Source of the DNA: Cellulomonas fimi
Lineage (GTDB): Bacteria > Actinomycetota > Actinomycetes > Actinomycetales > Cellulomonadaceae
Reading direction: 5' to 3'
Length of the DNA: 64,000 nucleotides
NCBI RefSeq assembly: GCF_028527925.1
Contig: NZ_JAPESW010000007.1
Span: 62,001 to 126,000, forward strand
The first letter of the stretch is position 1, and each line of letters begins with the position of its first letter. Position numbers and translations under genes: made by a program. The notes beneath the pieces are model-generated. The model had not been told where the DNA came from. It saw nothing but the letters and a program-made list of their open reading frames with translations, and did no database searches. Below, piece after piece: positions 55,611 through 63,278 of the stretch.

Positions 55611-56696
55611 TCAGGGGCGTGCGGTCTCGCGCGACTCGCGCGGGTCGGGGTCGGCCGAGCCCAGCCGGCTCGCGAGCAGCCGGCGGAACGACTCGACGCG
55701 GGCGGCCCGCGCGTCGCGCGTCGCCTCGTCGGGCGCGTCGGCGACCCAGTCGTCGAGCGCGCAGTCGGGGGCGTCGTCGGCGTGCGTGCAGCCGCGCGGG
55801 CACTCCTCGGCCACCTCGGACAGGTCGGCGAACGCGTGCAGGAGGTGCGCGGGGTCGACGTGGGCGAGCCCAAACGACCGCACGCCGGGCGTGTCGATGA
55901 CCCACGTCGGCGCGTCGGTGCCCGGCACGCGCAGCGCGACCGCCGAGGTCGACGTGTGCCGCCCGCGGCCGGTGACGTCGTTGACCGCGCCGGTCGCGCG
56001 CGCCGCGTCGGGCACGAGCGCGTTGACGAGCGTCGACTTGCCCACCCCGGAGTGCCCGACGAGGACGGACGTGCGCCCGTCGAGCGCGGCACGCAGGTCG
56101 TCGAAGCCGTGGATGACGCGCTCGTCGCGCGGACCCTCGGTGCGCGTGACGACGACCCGGACGCCGATCGGCGCGTACATCGCGACGAGCGCGGCGGGGT
56201 CCGCGAGGTCGGCCTTGGTGAGCGCGAGGAGGACGTCCATGCCCGCGTCGTAGGCCGCGGCGACGCAGCGGTCGATCATGCGCGTGCGCGGCTCGGGGTC
56301 GGCGAGCGCGGTGACGATCACGAGCTGGTCGGCGTTGGCGACGATGACCCGCTCGACCGGGTCTGTGTCGTCGGCCGTGCGCCGCAGCACGGTCCGGCGC
56401 TCGGTGATCCGCACGATCCGCGCGAGCGAGCCGTCGTCGCCCGTGGTGTCGCCGACGACGTCGACGCGGTCGCCGGGCACGACCCGCTCGCGGCCCAGCT
56501 CGCGCGCCTTCATCGCGGTCGCGCGCCGCTCGCCGGGACCGTCCGGGTCGACGAGGACCGCGTACCGCCCCCGGTCGACGCCCGTGACCAGCGCGGTCTC
56601 GGCGTCGGCGTGCTCGGGCCGGATCTTCGTGCGCGGCCGCGTCCCGCGTCCGGGACGGATGCGCACGTCCCGTTCGTCGTAGCGGCGCGTCGGCAT
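55611..56696 (-). CDS. rsgA: Ribosome small-subunit GTPase RsgA
   Basis: 361 aa from the ATG at 56696, which shares one base with the aroA stop (TGATG). A circularly permuted GTPase: an N-terminal OB fold (about 35-105), then G4 as T-K-A-D near 174, then G1 as G-H-S-G-V-G-K-S-T and G3 as D-T-P-G. The zinc knuckle C-P-R-G-C-T-H-x6-C lies at the C-terminus. It assists late 30S maturation. Co-translated with aroA. Confidence 0.95.
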   Translation of the reverse strand: MPTRRYDERDVRIRPGRGTRPRTKIRPEHADAETALVTGVDRGRYAVLVDPDGPGERRATAMKARELGRERVVPGDRVDVVGDTTGDDGSLARIVRITERRTVLRRTADDTDPVERVIVANADQLVIVTALADPEPRTRMIDRCVAAAYDAGMDVLLALTKADLADPAALVAMYAPIGVRVVVTRTEGPRDERVIHGFDDLRAALDGRTSVLVGHSGVGKSTLVNALVPDAARATGAVNDVTGRGRHTSTSAVALRVPGTDAPTWVIDTPGVRSFGLAHVDPAHLLHAFADLSEVAEECPRGCTHADDAPDCALDDWVADAPDEATRDARAARVESFRRLLASRLGSADPDPRESRETARP

Positions 56697-58015
56697 CAGG
56701 CGGCCCCGGTCCCCGCGTCGGCCCCGAGCATGCCCTGCCACATCGCCACGAAGTCGGGGAGCGTCTTGCCGGTCGTCGCGACGTCCTCGACCTGGACGCC
56801 GGGCACGCGCAGCCCGACGAGCGCGCCCGCGGTCGCCATGCGGTGGTCCGCGTACGTCCGCCAGACCCTGCCGGTGAGCGGGCGCGGCGTGATGACGAGC
56901 CCGTCGGCGGTCTGCTCGGCCTGCCCGCCGAGCCGGGTGATCTCGCTCGCGAGCGCCGCGAGCCGGTCGGTCTCGTGGCCGCGCAGGTGCGCGATGCCGC
57001 GCAGCCGCGTGGGGGAGTCGCCGAAGACGGCGAGCGCCGCGATCGTCGGGGCGAGCTCGCCCGCGGGCTTGAGGTCGAGGTCGACGCCGTGCACCGTCCC
57101 CGTCCCCGTCACGGACAGCACGTCGCCGTCGAGGCGCGTGGTCGCGCCCATGCGCTCGAGGATGCCAGGCAGGAGCCCGCCCGGCTGGGTCGTGGTCGCG
57201 GGCCAGCCGGGCACGCGCACCGTGCCGCCGACCGCGAGCGCCGCGACGAGGAACGCGCCCGCGTTCGACAGGTCCGGCTCCACGCGCACGTCGCGGCCGG
57301 CCATCGGTCCCGGTGCGACGTGCCAGATGTCGGGCCGGGAGTCGTCGACGTCGACGCCCGCCGCGCGCAGCACGTCGACGGTCATCTCGATGTGGGGGAG
57401 GCTCGGCAGCGTGCGGCCCGTGTGCCGGACCGTCAGCCCTTGCTCGAACCGGGCGCCCGCGAGCAGCAGACCCGAGACGAACTGGCTCGACCCGGACGCG
57501 TCGACGTCGACCTGGCCGCCGCGGACGGACCCCCGGCCGTGCACGGTGATCGGGAGGTGACCGGGCTCGCCGTGCTCGTCGACGCGCACGCCCAGCGCGC
57601 GCAGCGCCTGGATGACGGGGCCCATCGGGCGGACGAGCGCCTCGCGGTCGCCCGTGAAGCGGACAGGCCCGTCGGCGAGCGCGGCGACCGCGGGCAGGAA
57701 GCGCATGACGGTCCCGGCGAGCCCGCAGTCGATCGTCACGTCACCACGCAGGGGAGCGGGCGAGACGAGCCAGTCCGTGCCCTCCTCGACGCCGACGCCG
57801 AGCGTCCGGAGCGCCGCCGCCATGAGGCGCGTGTCGCGCGAGGACAGCACGGCGCGCAGCCGGCTCGGTCCCTCCGCGAGCGCGGCGAGCACGAGGTAGC
57901 GGTTGCTCAGCGACTTCGACCCCGGCACCTCGACGAGCGCGTCGAGCGGTCCGGAGGCCTGCGGGGCGGACCAGAGCGCGGCGGTGGGGTGCGGGTGCGC
58001 GTCGAGGGCCGTCAT
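56696..58015 (-). CDS. aroA: 3-phosphoshikimate 1-carboxyvinyltransferase (EPSP synthase)
   Basis: 439 aa. Transfers enolpyruvate from PEP to shikimate-3-phosphate. Motifs: V-P-G-S-K-S-L-S-N-R near 29, G-L-A-G-T-V-M-R-F-L-P near 99 (PEP loop, here L-A-G-T-V-M-R rather than the usual N-A-G-T), S-G-S-S-Q-F-V-S-G-L-L near 178 and D-H-R-M-A-T-A near 395. The lone Cys and Leu-Ala before G-T differ from the E. coli form. First gene of aroA-rsgA-hisN, close to sigR-rsrA as in Streptomyces and Mycobacterium. Confidence 0.94.
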   Translation of the reverse strand: MTALDAHPHPTAALWSAPQASGPLDALVEVPGSKSLSNRYLVLAALAEGPSRLRAVLSSRDTRLMAAALRTLGVGVEEGTDWLVSPAPLRGDVTIDCGLAGTVMRFLPAVAALADGPVRFTGDREALVRPMGPVIQALRALGVRVDEHGEPGHLPITVHGRGSVRGGQVDVDASGSSQFVSGLLLAGARFEQGLTVRHTGRTLPSLPHIEMTVDVLRAAGVDVDDSRPDIWHVAPGPMAGRDVRVEPDLSNAGAFLVAALAVGGTVRVPGWPATTTQPGGLLPGILERMGATTRLDGDVLSVTGTGTVHGVDLDLKPAGELAPTIAALAVFGDSPTRLRGIAHLRGHETDRLAALASEITRLGGQAEQTADGLVITPRPLTGRVWRTYADHRMATAGALVGLRVPGVQVEDVATTGKTLPDFVAMWQGMLGADAGTGAA

Positions 58016-58095
58016 GGCGCCAGGCTACCGAGGACGGCCGCCGCACCGACCCGCGCGCCCACCCGACGGGCCCGTCGCGAGGCGCACGCGTGCGG

Positions 58096-58599
58096 TCAGT
58101 CGTGCGAGGCGTGCTGGGCGCGGTGGTGCTGGACGCGCCACGCGATGCCGGGACGGCCCTCGTGGTCGGCCGCCGCGAGCAGCGCGCCGCCGAGGGCCGA
58201 GAGGGCGCGCACAAGGCGCGTGCGCCGCTCGGCCTTGACGACGGGGTCGCGGTCGAGCCCCTTGTCGGGCAGGTTGACGACGACGAGCGGCGCGGTGAGC
58301 GCCGCGAGCGCGAGCGCCGCGGTGCGGGGTGCCTTCCCGAGCGTGAGCAGCCCGCCCGCGACCGCGAGCGCGGCGCCGTGCGCCTGGACCGCGGACCGCA
58401 GCTGACGCTCGGTGAGCTCGAGGCCGAGGACGCCGCGCGTGGCGCCGGCGCCGCGGACCGCCGCGGGCACGCGTGCGTCGACCGTGTCGAGCGCGGCGCG
58501 CGCGTGGGCCGCGTGCACCGCGGGGTGGCGCACGACGTCGAGGCCCTCGACGACGAACCAGGTGGCGAACAGGGGGCGGGCGATGCGGCGCAGCAGCAC
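58096..58599 (-). CDS. DoxX family membrane protein
   Basis: 167 aa with four membrane segments. Opening R-R-I-A-R-P-L-F-A-T-W-F-V-V-E-G-L-D and the loop D-R-D-P-V-V-K-A-E-R-R-T-R are typical of actinobacterial DoxX-like proteins, some of which support redox homeostasis with superoxide dismutase. It follows the ferritin gene by 12 bp on the same strand and is probably co-transcribed with it. Confidence 0.85.
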   Translation of the reverse strand: MLLRRIARPLFATWFVVEGLDVVRHPAVHAAHARAALDTVDARVPAAVRGAGATRGVLGLELTERQLRSAVQAHGAALAVAGGLLTLGKAPRTAALALAALTAPLVVVNLPDKGLDRDPVVKAERRTRLVRALSALGGALLAAADHEGRPGIAWRVQHHRAQHASHD

Positions 58600-58611
58600 G
58601 TGGACTCCTCC

Positions 58612-59157
58612 TTACAGCGCGCCGCCGGCCGCGGCCGGGGCGTCGGGTGACTCGCCGGAGTCGCCGATGGTCTCCCGGGCGACGAAGTTCTCGAGGTCGA
58701 ACAGGTTGTCGCCGGCGCGGGTCGCGACGGTCAGCAGGGTGCGGGCGGAGGCGACCTCCTCGACCTGCTCCTTGAGGAACCACAGCAGGAACTGCTCGCC
58801 GAGCGCGTCGCCCTCGGCGCGGGCGGCCCGGAAGATCGCCTCGATCTGCTCGGTGACCTGCTGCTCCTGCGTGAGCGCGAGCGCGACAGGCTCGACGACG
58901 GAGGAGAAGTGGTTGCGGACCGGGCTCCCGGGCGGGATCTCGACGTCGAGGTCCCGGTCGAGGAGGTACTGGACCAGCATCATCGCGTGGTTGCGCTCCT
59001 CGAGCGCCTGCCGGTAGTAGTGCCGGGCCAGCTGCGGGAGGTCCTGGCCGTCGCACCACACCGCGATCGCGACGTACTGCTGGTGCGCGTCGAACTCGTG
59101 CCCGATCTGCTCGCGCAGCAGCCGGAGGAACTCCGAGCCCGTGGACGGTGCCGTCAT
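58612..59157 (-). CDS. Ferritin
   Basis: 181 aa from the ATG at 59157, chosen because TAGCGT lies 7 nt upstream (leaderless type); a GTG 9 bp earlier is less likely. Non-haem ferritin with the ferroxidase centre visible: E-I/F-D-A-H-Q-Q-Y (Glu near 21), E-E-R-N-H-A-M-M (Glu/His near 54-57) and F-L-K-E-Q-V-E-E near 131. It stores iron as a 24-mer shell. It is divergent from sigR with a shared 215-bp region. Confidence 0.92.
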   Translation of the reverse strand: MTAPSTGSEFLRLLREQIGHEFDAHQQYVAIAVWCDGQDLPQLARHYYRQALEERNHAMMLVQYLLDRDLDVEIPPGSPVRNHFSSVVEPVALALTQEQQVTEQIEAIFRAARAEGDALGEQFLLWFLKEQVEEVASARTLLTVATRAGDNLFDLENFVARETIGDSGESPDAPAAAGGAL

Positions 59158-59198
59158 GCCTGCCACGCTAGTGCGCGCGGGCGCGACGCGCCGTCGGC

Positions 59199-59225
59199 GG
59201 GAATGCGTCGCGCGTACGTGTCGTT
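59199..59225 (+). promoter_or_regulatory. SigR-type promoter (autoregulatory)
   Basis: GGGAAT (59199-59204), exactly 18 bp, then GTT (59223-59225): the known consensus for sigma-R/SigH promoters of actinobacteria (GGAAT-N18-GTT). The expected start falls at about 59232-59235, on an ATG in frame with sigR. Confidence 0.75.
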
Positions 59226-59358
59226 GAGCAGCGCATGAGCCCGACCGTCCAGGCGCCCGTGCGTGCGCCCGCCCCCGCCGTGCCCGGCGTCGTCATCGGC
59301 TGGGCGGGTCTGCCGTCCGCGGACGCGGCGCCCGCCGGTGGTACCCCGCTCGCGGGGC

Positions 59359-59364
59359 TAGGCT
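59359..59364 (+). promoter_or_regulatory. Housekeeping -10 box for short form of sigR
   Basis: TAGGCT, 8 nt upstream of the ATG at 59373. It would give a transcript starting at or just before the conventional sigR start. Confidence 0.5.
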
Positions 59365-59372
59365 CGTGGGCG

Positions 59373-59999
59373 ATGAGCGAGGACACCCACCGCGCACCCG
59401 ACGCCGAGGACGAGGGCGCCCGGACCGAGCGGTTCGAGGCCGAGGCACTGGTCTACCTGGACCAGCTGTACGGCGCCGCCCTGCGCATGACGCGCAACCC
59501 GGCCGACGCCGAGGACCTGGTGCAGGAGACCTTCACCAAGGCGTTCGCGGCGTTCCACCAGTACCGGCCGGGCACGAACCTCAAGGCGTGGCTCTACCGG
59601 ATCCTGACGAACACGTACATCAACTCCTACCGCAAGAAGCAGCGCGAGCCGCAGCAGTCGCGGTCGGAGGAGATCGAGGACTGGCAGCTCGCACGTGCGG
59701 AGTCCCACACGTCGAGCGGCCTGCGTTCCGCCGAGGCGGAGGCGCTGGACCACCTCCCGGACTCCGACGTGAAGGACGCGCTGCAGCGCATCCCGGAGGA
59801 GTTCCGGATCGCGGTGTACCTCGCCGACGTCGAGGGGTTCGCCTACAAGGAGATCGCCGAGATCATGGGGACGCCGATCGGGACGGTGATGTCCCGGCTC
59901 CACCGGGGGCGTGCGCAGCTGCGGGAGCTGCTCACGGACTACGCGCGCGAGCGCGGCCTGGTGGCGGCGGCACCGAGTGCGCCGGAGGGTGCTCGATGA
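59373..59999 (+). CDS. sigR: RNA polymerase sigma factor SigR/SigH (thiol-oxidative stress)
   Basis: 208 aa from the ATG at 59373, the form that aligns with SigR/SigH. ECF sigma factor: region 2 ([25 protein letters not shown]) at about 29-55 and region 4 ([25 protein letters not shown]) near 155-180. rsrA overlaps its stop (ATGA). An in-frame ATG at 59235, just after a SigR-type promoter, would give a 254-aa form with 46 extra residues. Linkage to aroA supports the assignment. Confidence 0.93.
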   Translation: MSEDTHRAPDAEDEGARTERFEAEALVYLDQLYGAALRMTRNPADAEDLVQETFTKAFAAFHQYRPGTNLKAWLYRILTNTYINSYRKKQREPQQSRSEEIEDWQLARAESHTSSGLRSAEAEALDHLPDSDVKDALQRIPEEFRIAVYLADVEGFAYKEIAEIMGTPIGTVMSRLHRGRAQLRELLTDYARERGLVAAAPSAPEGAR

Positions 60000-60283
60000 G
60001 CGAGATGGACGAGTCGGTCAAGCAGCTGACCGGCGGGTGCGGCAACAACTGCGAGGACGCGCTGGACCGGCTCTGGGAGTACCTGGACGCCGAGCTGGCC
60101 GACGTCGACGCCCAGACGATCCGGGCGCACCTGGCGGAGTGCCAGGGGTGCCTGCAGGAGTACGACGTCGACGTCGTCGTGAAGCACCTGGTGCGGCGCG
60201 GCTGCCAGGAGGTCGCGCCCGACACGCTGCGGGTGCGGATCCACGAGCAGCTGACCGTGCACCTGCGGTCGTCGCAGACCTGA
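59996..60283 (+). CDS. rsrA: Mycothiol-system redox anti-sigma factor RsrA
   Basis: 95 aa; ATG overlaps the sigR stop, with GGAGGGTG upstream. Zinc-binding anti-sigma motif H-L-A-E-C-Q-G-C (H-x3-C-x2-C) at about 41-48, plus Cys residues in G-G-C-G-N-N-C and R-G-C-Q that can complete the redox switch. Oxidation would release SigR, which then drives thioredoxin and mycothiol genes (known for the family). A 10-bp hairpin follows. Confidence 0.94.
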   Translation: MSEMDESVKQLTGGCGNNCEDALDRLWEYLDAELADVDAQTIRAHLAECQGCLQEYDVDVVVKHLVRRGCQEVAPDTLRVRIHEQLTVHLRSSQT

Positions 60284-60293
60284 CGGACAGGCC

Positions 60294-60327
60294 GAAGGCC
60301 CGGTCCCCGCGAGGGGGCCGGGCCTTC
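60294..60327. terminator. Hairpin after rsrA
   Basis: GAAGGCCCGG (60294-60303) pairs exactly with CCGGGCCTTC (60318-60327). Lies between convergent rsrA and the bL37 gene and may serve both. Confidence 0.7.
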
Positions 60328-60354
60328 GTGCGTGCGGGAGTGTCCCGGCCTGGA

Positions 60355-60429
60355 TCAGGCGTTGGGACGCTTGCCGTGGTTCGCGCCGTTGCCCGCTCGG
60401 GAACGACGCTTGCGGCCGCGCTTGCTCAT
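60355..60429 (-). CDS. Ribosomal protein bL37 (24 aa)
   Basis: A 24-codon gene with GAGGAG well placed before the ATG at 60429. The peptide begins M-S-K-R-G-R-K-R-R-S-R and ends A-N-H-G-K-R-P-N-A. This is the very basic actinobacterial protein found in mycobacterial 50S structures and named bL37, and the K-R-G-R-K start and N-H-G-K-R-P-N-A end are its hallmarks. It is convergent with rsrA, with a shared hairpin between. Such short genes are often missed. Confidence 0.85.
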   Translation of the reverse strand: MSKRGRKRRSRAGNGANHGKRPNA

Positions 60430-60501
60430 GGATCGTCTCCTCGACGTCTGTGCTGGTTGCCCTCCATCGTCCCACATCGCACGAGGACCCCTGACGGCCG
60501 C

Positions 60502-60529
60502 TCAAGTCGGCGGGCATTCCGGCCGATAA
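60502..60529 (+). promoter_or_regulatory. Sigma-28/WhiG-like promoter of pilT
   Basis: CAAG (60503-60506), 15 bp, then GCCGATAA (60522-60529), matching the FliA/WhiG consensus TAAA-N15-GCCGATAA at the -10 exactly and at two of four -35 bases. The pilT GTG is 7 nt further on, so the mRNA is probably leaderless. Confidence 0.6.
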
Positions 60530-60536
60530 GGGCTGC

Positions 60537-61625
60537 GTGACCCAGAGCACGCAGTCCGTCATCCCGTTCCTGCACGCCCTCGCCAGCACGGGCGGCTCCG
60601 ACCTGCACTGCAAGGTCGGCTCCGCGCCGCGCGTGCGCGTCGACGGGCGGCTGCGCAAGCTGCAGGTCCCGGACCTGCGACCGTCGGACACCGAGCGGAT
60701 GCTCGAGGAGGTCCTCCCGGACGACCTCGTCGAGAAGTTCCGCACGACGCACGAGGCGGACTTCGCGTACTCGCTGTCGGGCGTCGGCCGGTTCCGCGTG
60801 AACGCCTACCAGGCGCGCGGCACGTACGGGCTGGTGTTCCGGCGCGTCGCCGTGGGCGCGGAGTCGCTCGGCACGCTGGGGCTGCCGGAGGTCGTGGGGG
60901 AGCTCGCGCTCGAGCCGCGCGGTCTGGTCCTGGTGACGGGTCCGACGGGTTCGGGCAAGACGACGACGCTCGCGTCGATGGTCGACCTCATCAACACGTA
61001 CCGCGAAGTCAACATCGTCACGATCGAGGACCCGATCGAGATCCTGCACCACGACAAGAAGGCGATCGTGTCGCAGCGCGAGGTCCGTCAGGACACCGCG
61101 GACTTCACGGTCGCGCTGCGCGCCGCGATGCGGCAGGACCCCGACGTGATCCTGGTCGGCGAGATGCGTGACGTGGAGACGGTGCGCGCGGCGCTGTCCG
61201 CCGCGGAGACCGGTCACCTGGTGCTCTCGACGCTGCACACGATCGACGCGGCGGAGTCGATCAACCGCGTCGTGGACTTCTTCCCGCCGCACGAGCAGAA
61301 GCAGGTGCGTGTGGCGCTCGCGCAGGCGCTGCGCGGCATCGTGTCGCAGCGCCTGGTCCGTCGGGCGGACGGCACCGGCCGGCGGGCGGCCGTCGAGGTC
61401 ATGGTCAACACCGGCCGCACGGCCGAGGTGATCCTCGACCCGATGAGCGGCCCGCCGCTGATCGACCTCATCAAGGAGGGCGACTTCTACAAGATGCAGA
61501 CGTTCGACCAGCACCTGTTCCAGCTGGTCCGGGACGACGTCATCACGTACGAGGAGGCCATGGCGACCTCGACGAACCCGCACGACCTCACGGTGGAGCT
61601 CCGGCAGGCGGGCCTCGTCTCCTGA
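60537..61625 (+). CDS. pilT: Type IV pilus retraction ATPase PilT
   Basis: 362 aa from the GTG at 60537. PAS-like N-terminal domain (G-G-S-D-L-H-C-K-V-G-S-A-P), Walker A G-P-T-G-S-G-K-T-T near 144, the Asp box (E-D-P-I-E), Walker B-like D-P-D-V-I-L-V-G-E-M-R-D and the His box H-L-V-L-S-T-L-H-T. The A-I-R-N-L-I-R-E retraction motif of proteobacterial PilT is replaced by P-L-I-D-L-I-K-E-G-D. No other pilus gene is in the window. A sigma-28-like promoter drives it. Confidence 0.93.
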   Translation: MTQSTQSVIPFLHALASTGGSDLHCKVGSAPRVRVDGRLRKLQVPDLRPSDTERMLEEVLPDDLVEKFRTTHEADFAYSLSGVGRFRVNAYQARGTYGLVFRRVAVGAESLGTLGLPEVVGELALEPRGLVLVTGPTGSGKTTTLASMVDLINTYREVNIVTIEDPIEILHHDKKAIVSQREVRQDTADFTVALRAAMRQDPDVILVGEMRDVETVRAALSAAETGHLVLSTLHTIDAAESINRVVDFFPPHEQKQVRVALAQALRGIVSQRLVRRADGTGRRAAVEVMVNTGRTAEVILDPMSGPPLIDLIKEGDFYKMQTFDQHLFQLVRDDVITYEEAMATSTNPHDLTVELRQAGLVS

Positions 61626-61653
61626 CCCCTGCACCACCCGCGTGCCCCCGCCG

Positions 61654-61688
61654 AGGCGCGCACCGGCCGACCGGCCCGGTGCGCGCCT
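61654..61688 (+). terminator. Hairpin after pilT
   Basis: A perfect 13-bp stem, 61654-61666 with 61676-61688, 9-nt loop, 28 bp past the stop. No T-tract. Confidence 0.7.
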
Positions 61689-61721
61689 TCGTCGTCGGTG
61701 GGGGTTGCCTCGCGCCGCAGA

Positions 61722-61759
61722 CGCGATATAACGTGTTCGACGAGACGAGATATATCGCG
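61722..61759. promoter_or_regulatory. Probable PadR operator before DUF4097 gene
   Basis: CGCGATATA (61722-61730) and TATATCGCG (61751-61759) are exact inverted repeats 20 bp apart; the right one contains the palindrome GATATATC (61749-61756). This AT-rich dyad is conspicuous in the genome and resembles ATAT-centred PadR sites. It lies 17 bp upstream of the ATG at 61776. Confidence 0.65.
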
Positions 61760-61775
61760 AACGAGGAGCAGCAGC

Positions 61776-62582
61776 ATGGCCACCGAGACGTGGGTCGTCG
61801 CCCACCCCCAGATCATCGAGGTCGAGCAGGTCGCGGCCCTGCGCGTCCAGCTCGTCGGCGGGCGCGTCGACGTCGTCGCGCGCGACGAGCCCGGTGCGCG
61901 GATCGAGGTGCACGACGTCGAGGGGCGCCCGCTCGAGATCACGCTCGTCGACGGGGAGCTGCGCGTCGGGTACTCGTTCACCCTGACGGGGTGGGAGGGG
62001 TGGCTCGAGAAGGTCCGCAACTTCCGCGACAAGGACCGCGCCGACGTGCACATCGCCGTCCCGCGCGACGTCTACGCGAAGGTCGGCACGGTGAGCGCCG
62101 AGGGCCTCCTGGCCGGGACGGTCTCGGACTCGTCGGTCTCCACCGTCTCGGGCTCGCTCGTCGTCGACGGCACGCGTGGGCGGCTGTCCGCCAACACGGT
62201 CTCGGGCGAGGTCGTGGTCCGCGACCACGCAGGCGACCTCAGGCTCAGCTCGATCTCCGGCGAGCTCGCCGCGTCGGGCGAGCTCACGCTCGTGCAGGCC
62301 AACACGGTGTCCGGCGCGCTGACGCTCGACGTCACGTCGGGGACCTCGTCGCTCACCGCGTCGACCGTCTCGGGCGACGTCACCGTGCGGCTGCCGTACG
62401 GCAAGGGCGTGCAGGTCCGCGCGCAGTCCGTGTCGGGGCGCCTGGTCGTCGACGACGAGGAGTACAAGGGCTCGATGCCCGGCCAGCGCAAGATCGACCT
62501 GCGCACGGGCGACGGCGCGTGCTTCGTGCAGGCCAACTCCGTGTCCGGCCACATCACCGTGCTGCGCGGGGCCGCACGATGA
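61776..62582 (+). CDS. DUF4097 beta-helix-like protein
   Basis: 268 aa from the ATG at 61776, ACGAGGAG upstream. No signal peptide or membrane segment. After an N-terminal beta domain it repeats a coil of about 18-20 residues centred on T-V-S-G / S-I-S-G (V-S-T-V-S-G-S-L, A-N-T-V-S-G-E-V, L-S-S-I-S-G-E-L, A-N-T-V-S-G-A-L, A-S-T-V-S-G-D-V, V-S-G-R-L, A-N-S-V-S-G-H-I), the parallel beta-helix of DUF4097 (adhesin-like) proteins. Coupled to a PadR regulator (ATGA overlap), as in many actinobacteria. Function unknown. Confidence 0.87.
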   Translation: MATETWVVAHPQIIEVEQVAALRVQLVGGRVDVVARDEPGARIEVHDVEGRPLEITLVDGELRVGYSFTLTGWEGWLEKVRNFRDKDRADVHIAVPRDVYAKVGTVSAEGLLAGTVSDSSVSTVSGSLVVDGTRGRLSANTVSGEVVVRDHAGDLRLSSISGELAASGELTLVQANTVSGALTLDVTSGTSSLTASTVSGDVTVRLPYGKGVQVRAQSVSGRLVVDDEEYKGSMPGQRKIDLRTGDGACFVQANSVSGHITVLRGAAR

Positions 62583-63190
62583 TGGCTCCGGTGTTCGCGC
62601 ACGGGCAGCTGCGGCTCTACCTGCTGTCCCTGCTGGAGTCCGGGCCCAAGCACGGCTACGAGCTCATCACCGCGCTGTCCGACCGGTTCGGCGGCACCTA
62701 CCGTCCGAGCGCCGGCACGATCTACCCGCGCCTCGCGCGGCTCGAGGAGGAGGGGCTCGTCGTCCGCGTCGACGAGGAGCGCAAGAGCACCTACTCCCTG
62801 ACCGACGCGGGCCGCGCCGAGCTCGCCGCGCGGGAGGCCGACCTCGCCGACCTCGAGGAGGGCATCGCCGAGACCGTGCGCGACCGGGCCGCGTCCGTGC
62901 GCGCCGACGTGCGCGGCGAGATGCGCGGGCTGCGCGCCGACCTCGCCGCCGCGGCGCAGCAGGCCCGGGCGACCGCCGTGCAGCACCAGCCGCCCGTCCC
63001 GGACGACGCGCACGCCGCGTCGCACGTCCGCCGCACCGACGCCGAGGCGATGCTGGGCCGGTTCCGCGACGAGCTGCGCGCCGACCTGCGCCGCGCGGAC
63101 GCGCAGGGCAAGGTCGAGCAGCTCACGGTCGACACGCTGCGGACCGTGCTCGACACCGCGCTCGCCGCCGTCCGCCAGACGCTGCGCTGA
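62579..63190 (+). CDS. PadR family transcriptional regulator
   Basis: 203 aa; ATG overlaps the DUF4097 stop, followed at once by a second ATG. N-terminal PadR winged helix: L-Y-L-L-S-L-L-E-S-G-P-K-H-G-Y-E-L-I (about 13-30), P-S-A-G-T-I-Y-P-R-L-A-R-L-E-E-E-G-L-V and S-T-Y-S-L-T-D-A-G. The C-terminal 110 residues are long charged helices, probably a dimerising coiled coil. Likely represses its own operon through the dyad at 61722-61759. Confidence 0.92.
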   Translation: MMAPVFAHGQLRLYLLSLLESGPKHGYELITALSDRFGGTYRPSAGTIYPRLARLEEEGLVVRVDEERKSTYSLTDAGRAELAAREADLADLEEGIAETVRDRAASVRADVRGEMRGLRADLAAAAQQARATAVQHQPPVPDDAHAASHVRRTDAEAMLGRFRDELRADLRRADAQGKVEQLTVDTLRTVLDTALAAVRQTLR

Positions 63191-63198
63191 GCAGCAGC

Positions 63199-63230
63199 GA
63201 CGCCCGCACCCGTCGAGGGGTGCGGGCGTC
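63199..63230. terminator. Bidirectional hairpin between PadR and SGNH genes
   Basis: GACGCCCGCACC (63199-63210) pairs exactly with GGTGCGGGCGTC (63219-63230), 8-nt loop, between convergent genes. Confidence 0.75.
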
Positions 63231-63278
63231 GTCGTGCGCGGAGCCTGGCGACGCTCGCGGACCGCGTCGGAGCGGCCG

